NCBI RefSeq assembly: GCF_002902985.1
Contig: NZ_CP026167.1
Span: 1,612,001-1,676,000, forward strand
Origin: Leclercia sp. LSNIH1
GTDB taxonomy: Bacteria > Pseudomonadota > Gammaproteobacteria > Enterobacterales > Enterobacteriaceae
DNA length: 64,000 nucleotides
Direction: 5' to 3'
The position numbers and the translations under genes were made by a program. The stretch's first letter is position 1; every line of letters starts with the position of its first letter. This document shows positions 1 to 8,263 of the stretch, in pieces. The notes under the pieces are model-generated. The model was not told where the DNA came from and did no database searches. It saw only the letters and a list, made by a program, of their open reading frames with translations.

Positions 1-615
1 CTCATCCCCCAGCAGGGGTTTCATTTCGGTCAAATACCAGTGAATTAAATAGCCGGTATTGCTCCAGATAAGTTTGCCGTTGATCTCACCCGTCGCTTCC
101 AGGACGTCAACCACCGGGACCAGCGCGCGTGTCACCAGCATTTCCATACGCTGCCGGGCCGAAAGGGAGGTTGCCTGGCTGTCCTCCTGAACGTCGATCC
201 AGAAGCAGGCTGCGCGCCCGGTTTCGTGAAACTCAACGTGGAAATGTTCCGGGGAAATATCCAGCGCCACATCCTGGGTCAGCAGGGCCAGCATCATCGG
301 TGGGACCATCAGCCCGATATACCACTGTGCCCACAGCGACAGCAGCGGCTTGTTTTCCCGCGCCATCGTGGACTGGTTGCGGTAGATATGATCGGAGTAG
401 GTCGCCAGCAAAGACTGCAGTTCGGCAGGACGCTGCCACTGCGCCAGCGTCATGGCGTGATGAGGATGGGGTTCATCCAGCTTGATGACATCCAGCAGAT
501 AGGCACGCGTCTGACCGATAGCCTCACGCATCGCGTCCGCAAGCCCTGAAGGCCCGGCCGACAGTGGCGTTTGCCAGATAATATTCTCAACAGCGTGTGC
601 GGAACGTGTGGCCAT
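1..615 (-). CDS. fhuF: FhuF, ferric-siderophore iron reductase (C-terminus outside window)
   Basis: Cytoplasmic reductase that releases iron from hydroxamate-type ferric siderophores after import. The reverse-strand reading frame opens with ATG at 613-615 (MATRSAHAVENI) and runs in frame to base 1, giving 205 codons that follow E. coli FhuF closely, for example the stretch WAQWYIGLMVPP. The family is about 262 residues long, so roughly the last 55 residues are missing here, including the C-terminal cysteines that bind the [2Fe-2S] cluster. This truncation is the window edge, not a mutation. A Fur-box-like sequence lies 20-40 bases upstream of the start, and yjjZ diverges on the other strand. 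Identification is by recognised similarity; iron control is inferred from the Fur box and known for the E. coli gene. Confidence 0.93.
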   Translation of the reverse strand, partial: MATRSAHAVENIIWQTPLSAGPSGLADAMREAIGQTRAYLLDVIKLDEPHPHHAMTLAQWQRPAELQSLLATYSDHIYRNQSTMARENKPLLSLWAQWYIGLMVPPMMLALLTQDVALDISPEHFHVEFHETGRAACFWIDVQEDSQATSLSARQRMEMLVTRALVPVVDVLEATGEINGKLIWSNTGYLIHWYLTEMKPLLGDE

Positions 616-638
616 AAGTTAGCTGGATAAAAATCTAA

Positions 639-658
639 ATGATAATGATTGCCAATCC
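639..658 (-). promoter_or_regulatory. Fur box candidate upstream of fhuF
   Basis: The sequence ATGATAATGATTGCCAAT contains the Fur half-site GATAATGATT but degenerates in its second half. It sits just upstream of the fhuF start on the reverse strand, where a Fur repressor site is known in E. coli. The partial match makes this a candidate rather than a certain operator. Confidence 0.6.
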
Positions 659-735
659 TAACTATAGATAAATCCGTGCGCAAGGCTTTTTACACATTCA
701 GGTTTAACGCTGACAAATGAGAAAATCTATCATAT

Positions 736-754
736 GATATTGGTTATCATTATC
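736..754 (+). promoter_or_regulatory. Strong Fur box upstream of yjjZ
   Basis: GATATTGGTTATCATTATC matches the 19-base Fur consensus GATAATGATAATCATTATC at 16 of 19 positions and ends 17 bases before the yjjZ start codon, where it would block transcription or ribosome access. It predicts repression of yjjZ in iron-replete cells. Confidence 0.8.
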
Positions 755-771
755 GGTTTGAGAGATGAATC

Positions 772-1002
772 ATGTTGAGCAGAGCGTTGGGAAGTGGCTG
801 GGGCGTGATACTGCCGGGAATGGTCATGGCCGGGCTGGCGTGTACCGATCTGTCGTTAGCGGTCTGGAAAGTGATTATCGCGTCGGGCTTGCTGATTTCA
901 TCCGCCATGATCTGGCATAAACAACTGCGGCATTTCGTGCTGCTGCCATCATGTGTTGCGCTGATTGCGGGAATGTGGGTGCTGGTAATGAATCTGAACT
1001 AA
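772..1002 (+). CDS. yjjZ: YjjZ, DUF1435 small membrane protein
   Basis: A 76-residue protein of unknown function, homologous to E. coli YjjZ (DUF1435). The sequence is mostly hydrophobic, with probable membrane segments around residues 10-28, 33-47 and 55-73 separated by a short basic stretch (WHKQLRH). No catalytic motif is visible. It diverges from fhuF, and a strong Fur box ends 17 bases before its ATG, so it is very probably iron-repressed; induction by low iron is reported for the E. coli gene. The start is the first ATG after the Fur box and matches the family length. A part in iron stress is inferred from regulation only. Confidence 0.85.
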   Translation: MLSRALGSGWGVILPGMVMAGLACTDLSLAVWKVIIASGLLISSAMIWHKQLRHFVLLPSCVALIAGMWVLVMNLN

Positions 1003-1041
1003 CGGGAGAAAAAGAGAGAAAATCAGGAGAGATAAGATAAT

Positions 1042-1127
1042 TGGTGCGAGGGGGGGGACTCGAACCCCCACATCCTAAGGACACTAACACCTGAAGCTAG
1101 CGCGTCTACCAATTCCGCCACCTTCGC
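1042..1127 (-). tRNA. leuV: tRNA-Leu (anticodon CAG), variant variable arm
   Basis: Reverse-strand class II tRNA beginning GCGAAGGTGGCGG, with anticodon CAG in the TTCAGGT context and encoded CCA at the 3' end. It is the third and last of three tandem copies and resembles E. coli leuQPV. It is 86 nt rather than 87 because one base is missing from the variable-arm loop (reverse-strand TCCTTAGGA instead of TCCTTACGGA). The individual symbol is assigned by gene order only. Confidence 0.93.
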
Positions 1128-1158
1128 ACAGTCATCTTATTTTTTGATATCGCCTCGT

Positions 1159-1245
1159 TGGTGCGAGGGGGGGGACTCGAACCCCCACATCCGTAAGGAC
1201 ACTAACACCTGAAGCTAGCGCGTCTACCAATTCCGCCACCTTCGC
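1159..1245 (-). tRNA. leuP: tRNA-Leu (anticodon CAG)
   Basis: Middle copy of the tandem tRNA-Leu cluster, 87 nt including CCA, with an intact variable arm (GTCC TTAC GGAT on the reverse strand). Outside the variable arm it is identical to its neighbours. Symbol by position relative to E. coli leuQPV. Confidence 0.95.
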
Positions 1246-1274
1246 CCAGTGCGAGCAATATCAATCATGGTTAT

Positions 1275-1361
1275 TGGTGCGAGGGGGGGGACTCGAACCC
1301 CCACATTCGTAAGGACACTAACACCTGAAGCTAGCGCGTCTACCAATTCCGCCACCTTCGC
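1275..1361 (-). tRNA. leuQ: tRNA-Leu (anticodon CAG), promoter-proximal copy
   Basis: First transcribed copy of the cluster, 87 nt including CCA. Its variable arm reads GTCC TTAC GAAT on the reverse strand, which turns one C-G pair of the arm into a C-A mismatch compared with the middle copy. All other positions match the other copies. Symbol by position relative to E. coli leuQPV. Confidence 0.94.
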
Positions 1362-1402
1362 AGACCATCGATACAGTAAAAGTATCGTAACCACGGAGGC
1401 GC

Positions 1403-1430
1403 ATTCTAGATGTTTTCAGCTTTTCGTCAA
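1403..1430 (-). promoter_or_regulatory. tRNA-Leu operon promoter
   Basis: On the reverse strand a -35 box TTGACG (1425-1430) and a -10 box TAGAAT (1403-1408) are separated by 16 bases, followed by a GC-rich discriminator (GCGCCTCCG). This is the typical layout of a strong, stringently controlled stable-RNA promoter, about 40 bases upstream of the first tRNA. Confidence 0.85.
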
Positions 1431-1462
1431 CAGATAATTGTGCGGGAGATATTATTTGCTGC

Positions 1463-1491
1463 AAAAATGGCCTGAACGGGCGGCTCAGGCC
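1463..1491 (-). terminator. rsmC terminator
   Basis: Just past the rsmC stop codon on the reverse strand, a 7-bp stem (GGCCTGA/TCAGGCC) is followed by ATTTTTGC. It is a short intrinsic terminator that also separates rsmC from the tRNA promoter. Confidence 0.65.
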
Positions 1492-1502
1492 AGCGGGAGA
1501 CG

Positions 1503-2531
1503 TTACTTCTTCGCCTGGCGAGTCATGATGGCGCGGTAGATCTTAAAGCGGCCAGTTTGCGCCAGCACTTCGTGGAAGCCGAAGACTTCATCCAGCACTT
1601 TCGGGTACGGCAGGAAGGCGTTCGCCACGATTCGCAGCTCACCGCCGCTGTTCAGATGGCGTACCGCGGTACGAATCAAGGTCTGCGCGGCTTCGAGGCT
1701 GGTTTCCACACCGTCATGGAATGGCGGATTAGAGATAATCATATCGAAACGGCCGGTCACGTCGGAGAGGACGTTGGAGGCAAAAACTTCGCCTTCAATG
1801 TTGTTGGCCGCCAGGGTCGCGCGGCTGGCTTCGATAGCGGATGCACCCACATCGGTGAGGGTTAAACGCACTTTCGGCGAGTGGCTTGCCAGCACAGCGG
1901 AGAGCACGCCTGCGCCACAGCCGACATCCAGCACTTTGCCTTTGGTGTGCGGCGTAAAGGTGGAGAGCAGCAGCTGGCTGCCCACGTCCAGACCATCACG
2001 GCTGAAGACGCCCGGCAGGGTTTTGATGGTCAGGCCATCCAGCTGATATTCGCCCCAGTATTTTTCCGCGTCGAAGGTGGGTTTTTTGTCCAGGCGGCCA
2101 TGGTAGAGGCCGCAGCGGCGGGCGCTGTCGACTTTGTTCAGCGTGACGTACTCCGCCAGCATCTGCTCAGCGCTGCGCACGCCGCTGCGGTTTTCACCGA
2201 TCACGAAGATATCGCAACCCACCGGCAGGAGGGAGAGCAGGTTCATCAGCTGGAACTGGGCTTCGGGTTTGTTCTTCGGCCAGTAGTAGATCAGCGTATC
2301 GCAGTCGGCCACGTCGGCCTGTTCCGCCACCAGGCTGAAACGGGCGCGCTCGCCCATCTGACGGCTCAGGACCTGCCAGTGGTGATACTGCTGGGTGTGC
2401 GCACGGCTGTCGGCGCACTCGAAACGGGCAGGCAGGTCATCCTGCATATCTCCGGCAAACAGAATACGGCTTTGTTCGAAATCATCACTGTGACGCAGCA
2501 AGACTTCACTTGCCGGGGTAAATGCAGACAT
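1503..2531 (-). CDS. rsmC: RsmC, 16S rRNA (guanine1207-N2)-methyltransferase
   Basis: Methylates guanine 1207 of 16S rRNA in the 30S subunit using S-adenosylmethionine. The protein has a degenerate N-terminal methyltransferase-like half and an active C-terminal half with the SAM-binding motif LDVGCGAGV (residues 201-209) and the catalytic tetrapeptide NPPF (268-271). I chose the ATG at 2531 ([10 protein letters not shown]), which gives 342 residues and matches the E. coli start; an in-frame ATG seven codons upstream exists but has no family support. It diverges from holD and has its own terminator downstream. Confidence 0.96.
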   Translation of the reverse strand: MSAFTPASEVLLRHSDDFEQSRILFAGDMQDDLPARFECADSRAHTQQYHHWQVLSRQMGERARFSLVAEQADVADCDTLIYYWPKNKPEAQFQLMNLLSLLPVGCDIFVIGENRSGVRSAEQMLAEYVTLNKVDSARRCGLYHGRLDKKPTFDAEKYWGEYQLDGLTIKTLPGVFSRDGLDVGSQLLLSTFTPHTKGKVLDVGCGAGVLSAVLASHSPKVRLTLTDVGASAIEASRATLAANNIEGEVFASNVLSDVTGRFDMIISNPPFHDGVETSLEAAQTLIRTAVRHLNSGGELRIVANAFLPYPKVLDEVFGFHEVLAQTGRFKIYRAIMTRQAKK

Positions 2532-2633
2532 GAATTGTTCCTCAATAAACACAGGCGGGGATTATAGTAGGTAGATGGCGCAGATTCGACACATTTGGTA
2601 TATTTGCGCGCCTGACAAACAGGAGTTTTTGCA

Positions 2634-3047
2634 ATGGCATCCCGACGAGACAGGCAACTACAGCAACTGGGCATCACCCAGTGGGCGCTGCGCCGCCCGG
2701 CGGCATTGCAGGGCGAAATCGCCATCTCGCTACCGGCGCATATTCGTCTGGTGATGGTGGCGCAAAGCCTGCCCGCCCTGAGCGAGCCGGTGATCGCCGA
2801 CGTACTTCGGGCGCTGAGGCTGGGTGCCGATCAGGTGCTACAACTGACGCCCGATCGCGTGGCCATGCTGCCCGAGGGCAGCCGCTGCAACAGCTGGCAG
2901 CTTGGCGTAAGAGAAGAGATTGCTCTGGAGGGGGCGAGTATGGCCTCTCCGGCGCTGGACGAACTTAACGTAAACCCGGCGGCACGTCGCGCGCTGTGGC
3001 AACAAATCTGCGAACATGAACACAATTTCTTCCCTCACGACGACTGA
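2634..3047 (+). CDS. holD: HolD, DNA polymerase III psi subunit
   Basis: Psi subunit of the DNA polymerase III clamp-loader complex, which links the loader to the chi subunit and to single-stranded-DNA-binding protein at the replication fork. The 137-residue length equals that of E. coli psi. The conserved N-terminal segment (RRDRQLQQLGITQW), which contacts chi, is intact, as is the C-terminal WQQICEHEHNFFP. The gene diverges from rsmC and overlaps the start of rimI by 32 bases, so the two are probably translationally coupled. Confidence 0.96.
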   Translation: MASRRDRQLQQLGITQWALRRPAALQGEIAISLPAHIRLVMVAQSLPALSEPVIADVLRALRLGADQVLQLTPDRVAMLPEGSRCNSWQLGVREEIALEGASMASPALDELNVNPAARRALWQQICEHEHNFFPHDD

Positions 3048-3459
3048 TTTAGCGCAGGCTTTTGAGATCGAAAAACGCGCCCACGCCTTTCCGTGGAGTG
3101 AAAAAACCTTTGCCAGCAACCAGGGTGAGCGTTACCTGAACTATCGGCTGGATGTCGATAATCAGCTGGCGGCATTTGCCATCACGCAGGTCGTTCTGGA
3201 TGAAGCGACGCTGTTTAACATCGCTGTGGATCCTGCTTTCCAGCGCCGTGGGCTGGGCAGAGAACTGCTGGAACATTTAATTCGCGAGCTGGAAGCACGA
3301 GACGTGTTCACGCTGTGGCTGGAAGTACGGGCGTCGAACGTCGCCGCCATCGCACTCTATGAGAGCCTGGGCTTTAACGAGGCGACGATCCGCCGTAACT
3401 ATTACCCCACCGCAGAAGGACGTGAAGACGCCATCATCATGGCTCTGCCGCTTGGATAA
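3016..3459 (+). CDS. rimI: RimI, ribosomal protein bS18 N-alpha-acetyltransferase
   Basis: GNAT-family enzyme that transfers acetyl from acetyl-CoA to the N-terminal alanine of ribosomal protein S18. The acetyl-CoA pyrophosphate-binding motif RRGLGR is at residues 77-82, followed by the typical LEVRASNVAAIALYESLGF segment of the fold. The 147 residues compare with 148 in E. coli. The ATG lies inside the end of holD, in another frame, and the protein aligns with RimI from residue 1, so the overlap is real. yjjG follows after 18 bases in the same direction. Confidence 0.96.
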   Translation: MNTISSLTTTDLAQAFEIEKRAHAFPWSEKTFASNQGERYLNYRLDVDNQLAAFAITQVVLDEATLFNIAVDPAFQRRGLGRELLEHLIRELEARDVFTLWLEVRASNVAAIALYESLGFNEATIRRNYYPTAEGREDAIIMALPLG

Positions 3460-3477
3460 CTAAAAAAGGTTGTAACA

Positions 3478-4155
3478 ATGAACTGGGACTGGATTTTCTT
3501 TGACGCCGATGAAACGCTGTTTACCTTCGATTCGTACGGCGGCTTACAGCGGATGTTTCTCGACTACAGCGTGACCTTTACTGCTGAAGATTTCCAGGCT
3601 TACCAGACGGTGAATAAACCGTTGTGGGTGGATTACCAGAACGGCGCAATCACCGCGTTACAGCTGCAACACCAGCGTTTTCAGGGGTGGTCGGAGCGCC
3701 TGAACGTTCCGCCAGGCGATCTGAACGACGCCTTCCTTAATGCAATGGCTGAAATCTGCGCCCCGCTGCCGGGCGCCGCGTCGCTGCTCGCCTCCCTGAA
3801 AGGCAAGGCGAAGCTCGGGATCATCACCAACGGCTTTACCGCGCTCCAGCAGATCCGCCTTGAGCGGACCGGTTTCCGTGACTACTTTGATTTATTAGTG
3901 ATTTCAGAACAGGTGGGCGTGGCGAAACCGGCCCCGCAAATCTTTGATTATGCGCTGGCCCAGGCCGGAAACCCTGACCGGGCGAAAGTGCTGATGGTGG
4001 GGGATACGGCGGAGTCGGATATCCTTGGTGGGATGAATGCCGGGCTCTCCACCTGCTGGCTGAACGCGCACAACCGCACCCTGCCGGAGGGGATCACACC
4101 GACCTGGACCGTGACCTCCCTGAGCGAACTGGAGCAACTCCTGTGTAAACATTGA
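3478..4155 (+). CDS. yjjG: YjjG, pyrimidine 5'-nucleotidase (HAD family)
   Basis: HAD-superfamily phosphatase that dephosphorylates UMP, dUMP, dTMP and non-canonical nucleotides in the E. coli homologue, guarding the nucleotide pool. The nucleophile motif DADET (Asp9, Asp11) is at the N-terminus. The motif II threonine is in GIITNGF and the acidic motif is [11 protein letters not shown]. The 225-residue length equals the family's. It is the last gene of the holD-rimI-yjjG run; downstream lie a promoter-like sequence and a terminator hairpin in front of prfC. Confidence 0.95.
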   Translation: MNWDWIFFDADETLFTFDSYGGLQRMFLDYSVTFTAEDFQAYQTVNKPLWVDYQNGAITALQLQHQRFQGWSERLNVPPGDLNDAFLNAMAEICAPLPGAASLLASLKGKAKLGIITNGFTALQQIRLERTGFRDYFDLLVISEQVGVAKPAPQIFDYALAQAGNPDRAKVLMVGDTAESDILGGMNAGLSTCWLNAHNRTLPEGITPTWTVTSLSELEQLLCKH

Positions 4156-4183
4156 TTGCCTGCCCCCCATTGATGGGTAAAAT
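4156..4183 (+). promoter_or_regulatory. Putative prfC promoter
   Basis: TTGCCT (4156-4161) and TAAAAT (4178-4183) with 16 bases between them form a plausible sigma-70 promoter just after the yjjG stop. A transcript starting near 4190 would have a leader of about 55 bases before prfC. No start site is known to me for this sequence. Confidence 0.5.
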
Positions 4184-4206
4184 AGCCGCATTTTCGTATT
4201 CATGAT

Positions 4207-4230
4207 GCGCGGCCCGCTGCCGCGCTTTTT
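4207..4230 (+). terminator. Terminator-like hairpin in the prfC leader
   Basis: A GC-only 7-bp stem (GCGCGGC/GCCGCGC) with a CCGCT loop is followed directly by five T residues. It has the form of an intrinsic terminator and ends only 15 bases before the prfC ATG, abutting the Shine-Dalgarno sequence AAAGAAG. It may end yjjG transcripts, act as an attenuator for prfC, or both. Confidence 0.65.
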
Positions 4231-4245
4231 AAAGAAGATTGAATT

Positions 4246-5835
4246 ATGACGTTGTCTCCTTATCTGCAAGAGGTGGCGAAACGCCGTACTTTTGCCATTA
4301 TCTCTCACCCGGATGCCGGTAAAACCACCATCACCGAAAAGGTGCTGCTGTTCGGACAGGCGATCCAGACCGCCGGTACGGTAAAAGGCCGTGGCTCCAG
4401 CCAGCATGCAAAATCGGACTGGATGGAGATGGAAAAGCAGCGTGGGATCTCGATTACCACCTCCGTAATGCAGTTCCCGTATCACGACTGCCTGGTGAAC
4501 CTGCTGGACACCCCGGGGCACGAAGACTTCTCCGAAGATACTTACCGTACCCTGACGGCGGTGGACTGCTGTCTGATGGTGATCGATGCCGCAAAAGGCG
4601 TTGAGGATCGTACCCGTAAGCTGATGGAAGTTACCCGTCTGCGTGACACGCCGATCCTGACCTTCATGAACAAACTCGACCGTGACATCCGCGATCCGAT
4701 GGAGGTGATGGATGAGGTAGAGCGTGAGCTGAAGATCGCCTGTGCGCCAATCACCTGGCCAATTGGCTGCGGTAAGCTGTTTAAAGGCGTTTACCATCTC
4801 TACAAAGACGAAACCTACCTCTACCAGAGCGGTAAAGGTCACACCATTCAGGAAGTGCGCGTCGTTAAAGGGCTGGATAACCCTGATCTGGACGCGGCTG
4901 TCGGCGAAGAGCTGGCAGAACAGCTGCGTGAAGAGCTGGAGCTGGTCAAAGGCGCTTCCCACGAATTTGATAAAGAGCTGTTCCTGAGCGGTGAAATCAC
5001 GCCGGTCTTCTTTGGTACCGCGCTGGGTAACTTTGGCGTGGACCATATGCTGGACGGTCTGGTGGAGTGGGCGCCGCAGCCGATGCCGCGTAATACCGAC
5101 TCCCGTGAAGTAGTTGCCAGCGAAGAGAAGTTCACCGGCTTCGTCTTCAAGATTCAGGCCAACATGGACCCGAAACACCGCGACCGCGTGGCGTTTATGC
5201 GTGTGGTATCCGGCAAATATGAAAAGGGCATGAAGCTGCGCCAGGTGCGTACCGGTAAAGATGTGGTGATCTCCGACGCGCTGACCTTTATGGCCGGTGA
5301 CCGTTCCCACGTGGAAGAGGCGTATCCGGGCGACATCATTGGCCTGCATAACCACGGCACCATCCAGATTGGCGACACCTTTACTCAGGGTGAGATGATG
5401 AAGTTCACCGGTATTCCGAACTTCGCACCGGAGCTGTTCCGCCGTATCCGCCTGAAAGATCCGCTGAAGCAGAAACAGCTGCTGAAAGGGCTTGTTCAGC
5501 TGTCGGAAGAGGGGGCGGTGCAGGTATTCCGTCCTATCGCCAATAACGATCTGATTGTCGGCGCCGTGGGCGTGCTGCAGTTTGACGTGGTGGTTGCCCG
5601 TCTGAAGAGCGAGTACAACGTTGAAGCGATTTACGAATCGGTCAACGTGGCGACGGCGCGCTGGGTAGAGTGTTCTGACGTGAAGAAATTCGAAGAGTTC
5701 AAGCGTAAAAACGAGGTTCAGCTGGCGCTCGATGGCGGTGATAATCTCACCTATATCGCCCCAACCATGGTTAACCTGAACCTGGCGCACGAGCGTTATC
5801 CCGATATTCAGTTCCGCAAAACCCGCGAGCATTAA
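4246..5835 (+). CDS. prfC: PrfC, peptide chain release factor 3 (RF3)
   Basis: Translational GTPase that recycles RF1 and RF2 from the ribosome after peptide release. GTP-binding motifs are complete: HPDAGKTT (residues 21-28), DTPGHEDF (88-95) and NKLD (142-145). The length of 529 residues equals that of E. coli RF3, and the C-terminal domains are intact. The ATG is preceded by AAAGAAG at suitable spacing, and the gene stands alone between yjjG and osmY. A terminator-like hairpin lies immediately upstream of its ribosome binding site. Confidence 0.97.
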   Translation: MTLSPYLQEVAKRRTFAIISHPDAGKTTITEKVLLFGQAIQTAGTVKGRGSSQHAKSDWMEMEKQRGISITTSVMQFPYHDCLVNLLDTPGHEDFSEDTYRTLTAVDCCLMVIDAAKGVEDRTRKLMEVTRLRDTPILTFMNKLDRDIRDPMEVMDEVERELKIACAPITWPIGCGKLFKGVYHLYKDETYLYQSGKGHTIQEVRVVKGLDNPDLDAAVGEELAEQLREELELVKGASHEFDKELFLSGEITPVFFGTALGNFGVDHMLDGLVEWAPQPMPRNTDSREVVASEEKFTGFVFKIQANMDPKHRDRVAFMRVVSGKYEKGMKLRQVRTGKDVVISDALTFMAGDRSHVEEAYPGDIIGLHNHGTIQIGDTFTQGEMMKFTGIPNFAPELFRRIRLKDPLKQKQLLKGLVQLSEEGAVQVFRPIANNDLIVGAVGVLQFDVVVARLKSEYNVEAIYESVNVATARWVECSDVKKFEEFKRKNEVQLALDGGDNLTYIAPTMVNLNLAHERYPDIQFRKTREH

Positions 5836-5845
5836 TCCCTTCCCG

Positions 5846-5867
5846 GAGCACGGCAGCCGCCGTGCTC
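5846..5867 (+). terminator. Hairpin after prfC
   Basis: A perfect 9-bp stem (GAGCACGGC/GCCGTGCTC) with an AGCC loop lies 10 bases past the prfC stop. The T tract is poor (TGCTTAAA), so it may be a weak terminator or a 3'-end stabiliser. The rest of the 304-base gap before osmY holds the osmY promoter region; nothing else was seen. Confidence 0.55.
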
Positions 5868-5974
5868 TGCTTAAATCCCTGCCTTATTAATCCCTTGCGG
5901 AATGTTCTTAATTCAACGGCTTTTGCTGCTTATTGCTCATTTTTTGCCCAATTCTGAAAGCGGACCTGTGAGAG

Positions 5975-5986
5975 TGATCTATATTT
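5975..5986 (+). promoter_or_regulatory. osmY promoter, sigma-S type -10 element
   Basis: TGATCTATATTT resembles the sigma-S extended -10 consensus (TG, then CTATACTT). It lies about 155 bases before osmY, in the position of the known RpoS-dependent osmY promoter of E. coli, and predicts stationary-phase and osmotic induction. Confidence 0.7.
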
Positions 5987-6139
5987 AACTCAGTGTTTAA
6001 CACCGGGCGCAGATGAAAGTTTCATTCAATGCGTGTTGATAAGGTTCTCATCTCGCCCGAGTGTTGATTGGTAGTACTAAAGACTACTTGCACGTGATGT
6101 TTGACGCTCGAATTCGGAGCAAACCACAGGAATACATCG

Positions 6140-6757
6140 ATGAATACTAAAAAACTGAAGATTTCGAAAACTCTGCTGGCGGTAATGATGGGTAGCGCTC
6201 TGGTATGCGGTTCTGCAATGGCAGAAACCACTGCAACCGACAAAGCGCAATCCACCGCGAACACCGCAGGGGAAAAAATCGATAACTCTATGAATAAAGT
6301 CGGTAACTTCATGGATGACAGCTCTATCACAGCAAAAGTAAAAGCTGCGCTGGTAGACGCTGATGACATTAAAAGCACCGATATCTCTGTAGAAACCGAT
6401 AAAAACGTCGTCACGCTGAGTGGCTTCGTTGAAAGCCAGGCGCAGGCTGAAAAAGCGGTCTCCGTGGCGAAAGGCATTGAGGGCGTAAAATCTGTCAGCG
6501 ACAAACTGCATGTTCGCGACGGCAAGGAACAGTCTGCTAAAGGCTATGCCGGTGACGCTGCTACTACCAGCGAAATCAAAGCGAAACTGCTTGCCGATGA
6601 CATCGTCCCTTCACGTAATGTGAAAGTGGAAACCACCGACGGCGTGGTACAGCTCAGCGGTGAAGTCGAGTCTAAGGCACAGAGCGACCGTGCTGAAAGT
6701 ATCGCTAAAGCCATTGATGGCGTGAAAAGCGTTAAAAACGATCTGAAAGTGAAATAA
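6140..6757 (+). CDS. osmY: OsmY, periplasmic BON-domain stress protein
   Basis: Periplasmic protein induced by hyperosmotic and stationary-phase stress; the E. coli homologue acts as a chaperone for outer-membrane and secreted proteins. The sequence shows a signal peptide (basic N-terminus, hydrophobic core, cleavage after GSAMA near residue 28) followed by two BON domains, about residues 57-127 and 136-204, each ending in a GVKSV-type motif. I chose the ATG at 6140 ([13 protein letters not shown]), which gives 205 residues against 201 in E. coli; an upstream ATG would add 13 residues in front of the signal peptide. A sigma-S-like promoter lies upstream. Confidence 0.95.
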   Translation: MNTKKLKISKTLLAVMMGSALVCGSAMAETTATDKAQSTANTAGEKIDNSMNKVGNFMDDSSITAKVKAALVDADDIKSTDISVETDKNVVTLSGFVESQAQAEKAVSVAKGIEGVKSVSDKLHVRDGKEQSAKGYAGDAATTSEIKAKLLADDIVPSRNVKVETTDGVVQLSGEVESKAQSDRAESIAKAIDGVKSVKNDLKVK

Positions 6758-6772
6758 AACTCCAAAATTCGT

Positions 6773-6794
6773 CCTTCTGGCTGAGGCCAGAAGG
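6773..6794 (+). terminator. Hairpin after osmY
   Basis: A perfect 9-bp stem (CCTTCTGGC/GCCAGAAGG) with a TGAG loop lies 16 bases past the osmY stop, without a following T tract. It may be a weak terminator or a stabilising 3' end that lets some transcripts continue into ytjA. Confidence 0.5.
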
Positions 6795-6883
6795 CGAGAT
6801 AAGAATTACACATGTAGATATCGCCGTGAGCAACCTGAGCGCTCACCATGCGGTCGACATTAACTATGGTAAAGGAGAGTCAT

Positions 6884-7045
6884 ATGTTTCGTTGGGGCAT
6901 CATTTTTCTGGTTATCGCGTTAATTGCCGCCGCTCTGGGTTTTGGTGGTCTGGCGGGTACCGCGGCGGGCGCGGCGAAAATTGTCTTCGTCGTCGGTATT
7001 ATCCTGTTCCTGGTAAGCCTGTTCACCGGACGTCGTCGTCCATAG
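6884..7045 (+). CDS. ytjA: YtjA, small inner-membrane protein (UPF0391)
   Basis: A 53-residue hydrophobic protein, nearly identical to E. coli YtjA over its whole length, with unknown function. It consists of two probable membrane helices (about residues 4-20 and 30-47) joined by a Gly/Ala-rich turn, and ends in a basic tail (GRRRP). The ATG at 6884 is chosen because AAAGGAGAG sits 6-7 bases upstream and the family starts MFRWGIIFL; a longer in-frame extension lacks support. It follows osmY at a distance of 126 bases and has its own terminator. Co-regulation with osmY by stress is possible but not shown. Confidence 0.88.
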
Positions 7046-7067
7046 CTCAGGTAACCGTATGTTGATG

Positions 7068-7098
7068 AAAAGGCCCATGTTAAGCATGGGCCTTTTTC
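7068..7098 (+). terminator. ytjA terminator
   Basis: A stem of at least 9 bp (AGGCCCATG/CATGGGCCT, loop TTAAG) with A residues before it and TTTTT after it. This is a convincing intrinsic terminator. Confidence 0.88.
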
Positions 7099-7192
7099 TT
7101 TGGCTGACCTTTTCGCATACATCCTGTTTGGGAAACCCGCCGGTGTAGGCTACTGTGTAGTGACATAACAAATAAAAAACAGGAAAGCAGAG

Positions 7193-8263
7193 GTGGGGCA
7201 GCGAATTCCGGTTACGCTCGGCAATATTGCGCCGTTAGCACTGAAACCCTTTCGGCCAGGCCAGATTGCGCTGGTTTGCGAAGGGGGTGGGCAGCGAGGG
7301 ATCTTCACGGCTGGCGTGCTGGATGAGTTTATGCGCGCGCAATTTAACCCGTTCGATCTCTATTTTGGCACCTCCGCCGGGGCGCAGAACCTCTCGGCCT
7401 ACGTCTGTAATCAGCCGGGCTACGCCCGCAAAGTGATCATGCGTTACACCACCTCCCGCGACTTCTTCGATCCGTTGCGCTTTGTGCGTGGCGGCAACCT
7501 TATCGATCTCGACTGGCTGCTGGATGCTACCGCAAGCAAAATGCCGCTGGCGATGGACAACGCCTCGCGCCTGTTCGATACCGGCAAAGCCTTCTGGATG
7601 TGCGCCTGCCGCGGCGACGACTACTCGGCGAGCTATTTTTCGCCGCAAAAAGAGACCTGGCTCGATATTCTTCGCGCCACCAGCGCCATCCCCGGCTTCT
7701 ACCGGACGGGGGCGCTGCTGGATGGGATAAGCTATCTCGATGGTGGTGTCAGCGATGCGGTCCCGGTGCAGGAAGCGGCCCGGCGGGGGGCAAACACCAT
7801 TGTGGTGATCCGCACCGTGCCCTCGCAGATGTACTATACGCCGCAGTGGTTTAAGCGGATGGAACGCTGGCTGGGTGAAAGCAGTCTGCAACCGATGCTC
7901 AATCTGGTGTCGCACCATGAGGCGAGCTATCACGCCATCCAGCAGTTTATTGAAAAACCACCGGGTAAACTGAGGATCTTTGAAATCTATCCGCCAAAGC
8001 CGCTCAACAGCATGGCGCTGGGCAGCCGCGTACCGGCCCTGCGGGACGATTACAAAACCGGGCGTCTGTGCGGACGCTATTTCCTGGCGACGGTGGGCAA
8101 AATGCTGGCCGAGCGTCCACCGCTGCGCCGCCATCAGCGGATCATCGCCCCTGCTACGGTGGTGGTTCCCCCGGCAAGCGTGGCCAACGATGTTGTTGCC
8201 ACACCGTTAATCGATGCCCCGCAGGCGAACGACACTCTGTTTGATAATGAGGATCTGGCGTGA
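7193..8263 (+). CDS. yjjU: YjjU, patatin-like phospholipase family protein
   Basis: Predicted patatin-family lipid acyl hydrolase; its physiological substrate is unknown. The family motifs are all present: the oxyanion-hole glycine stretch GGGQRG, the nucleophile elbow GTSAG, and the catalytic DGG (LDGGVSDA). The 356 residues compare with 357 in E. coli YjjU. Translation starts at a GTG (7193), supported by AGGAAAG upstream and by alignment from residue 1. The stop overlaps the GTG start of yjjV by four bases, so the two genes are probably coupled. Confidence 0.92.
   Translation: MGQRIPVTLGNIAPLALKPFRPGQIALVCEGGGQRGIFTAGVLDEFMRAQFNPFDLYFGTSAGAQNLSAYVCNQPGYARKVIMRYTTSRDFFDPLRFVRGGNLIDLDWLLDATASKMPLAMDNASRLFDTGKAFWMCACRGDDYSASYFSPQKETWLDILRATSAIPGFYRTGALLDGISYLDGGVSDAVPVQEAARRGANTIVVIRTVPSQMYYTPQWFKRMERWLGESSLQPMLNLVSHHEASYHAIQQFIEKPPGKLRIFEIYPPKPLNSMALGSRVPALRDDYKTGRLCGRYFLATVGKMLAERPPLRRHQRIIAPATVVVPPASVANDVVATPLIDAPQANDTLFDNEDLA

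Noticed and set aside
3904..5832. A 642-codon reverse-strand open frame antisense to prfC.
   Set aside because: It runs opposite the clearly recognised RF3 gene, its composition is an artefact of strong codon bias, and it resembles no known protein.
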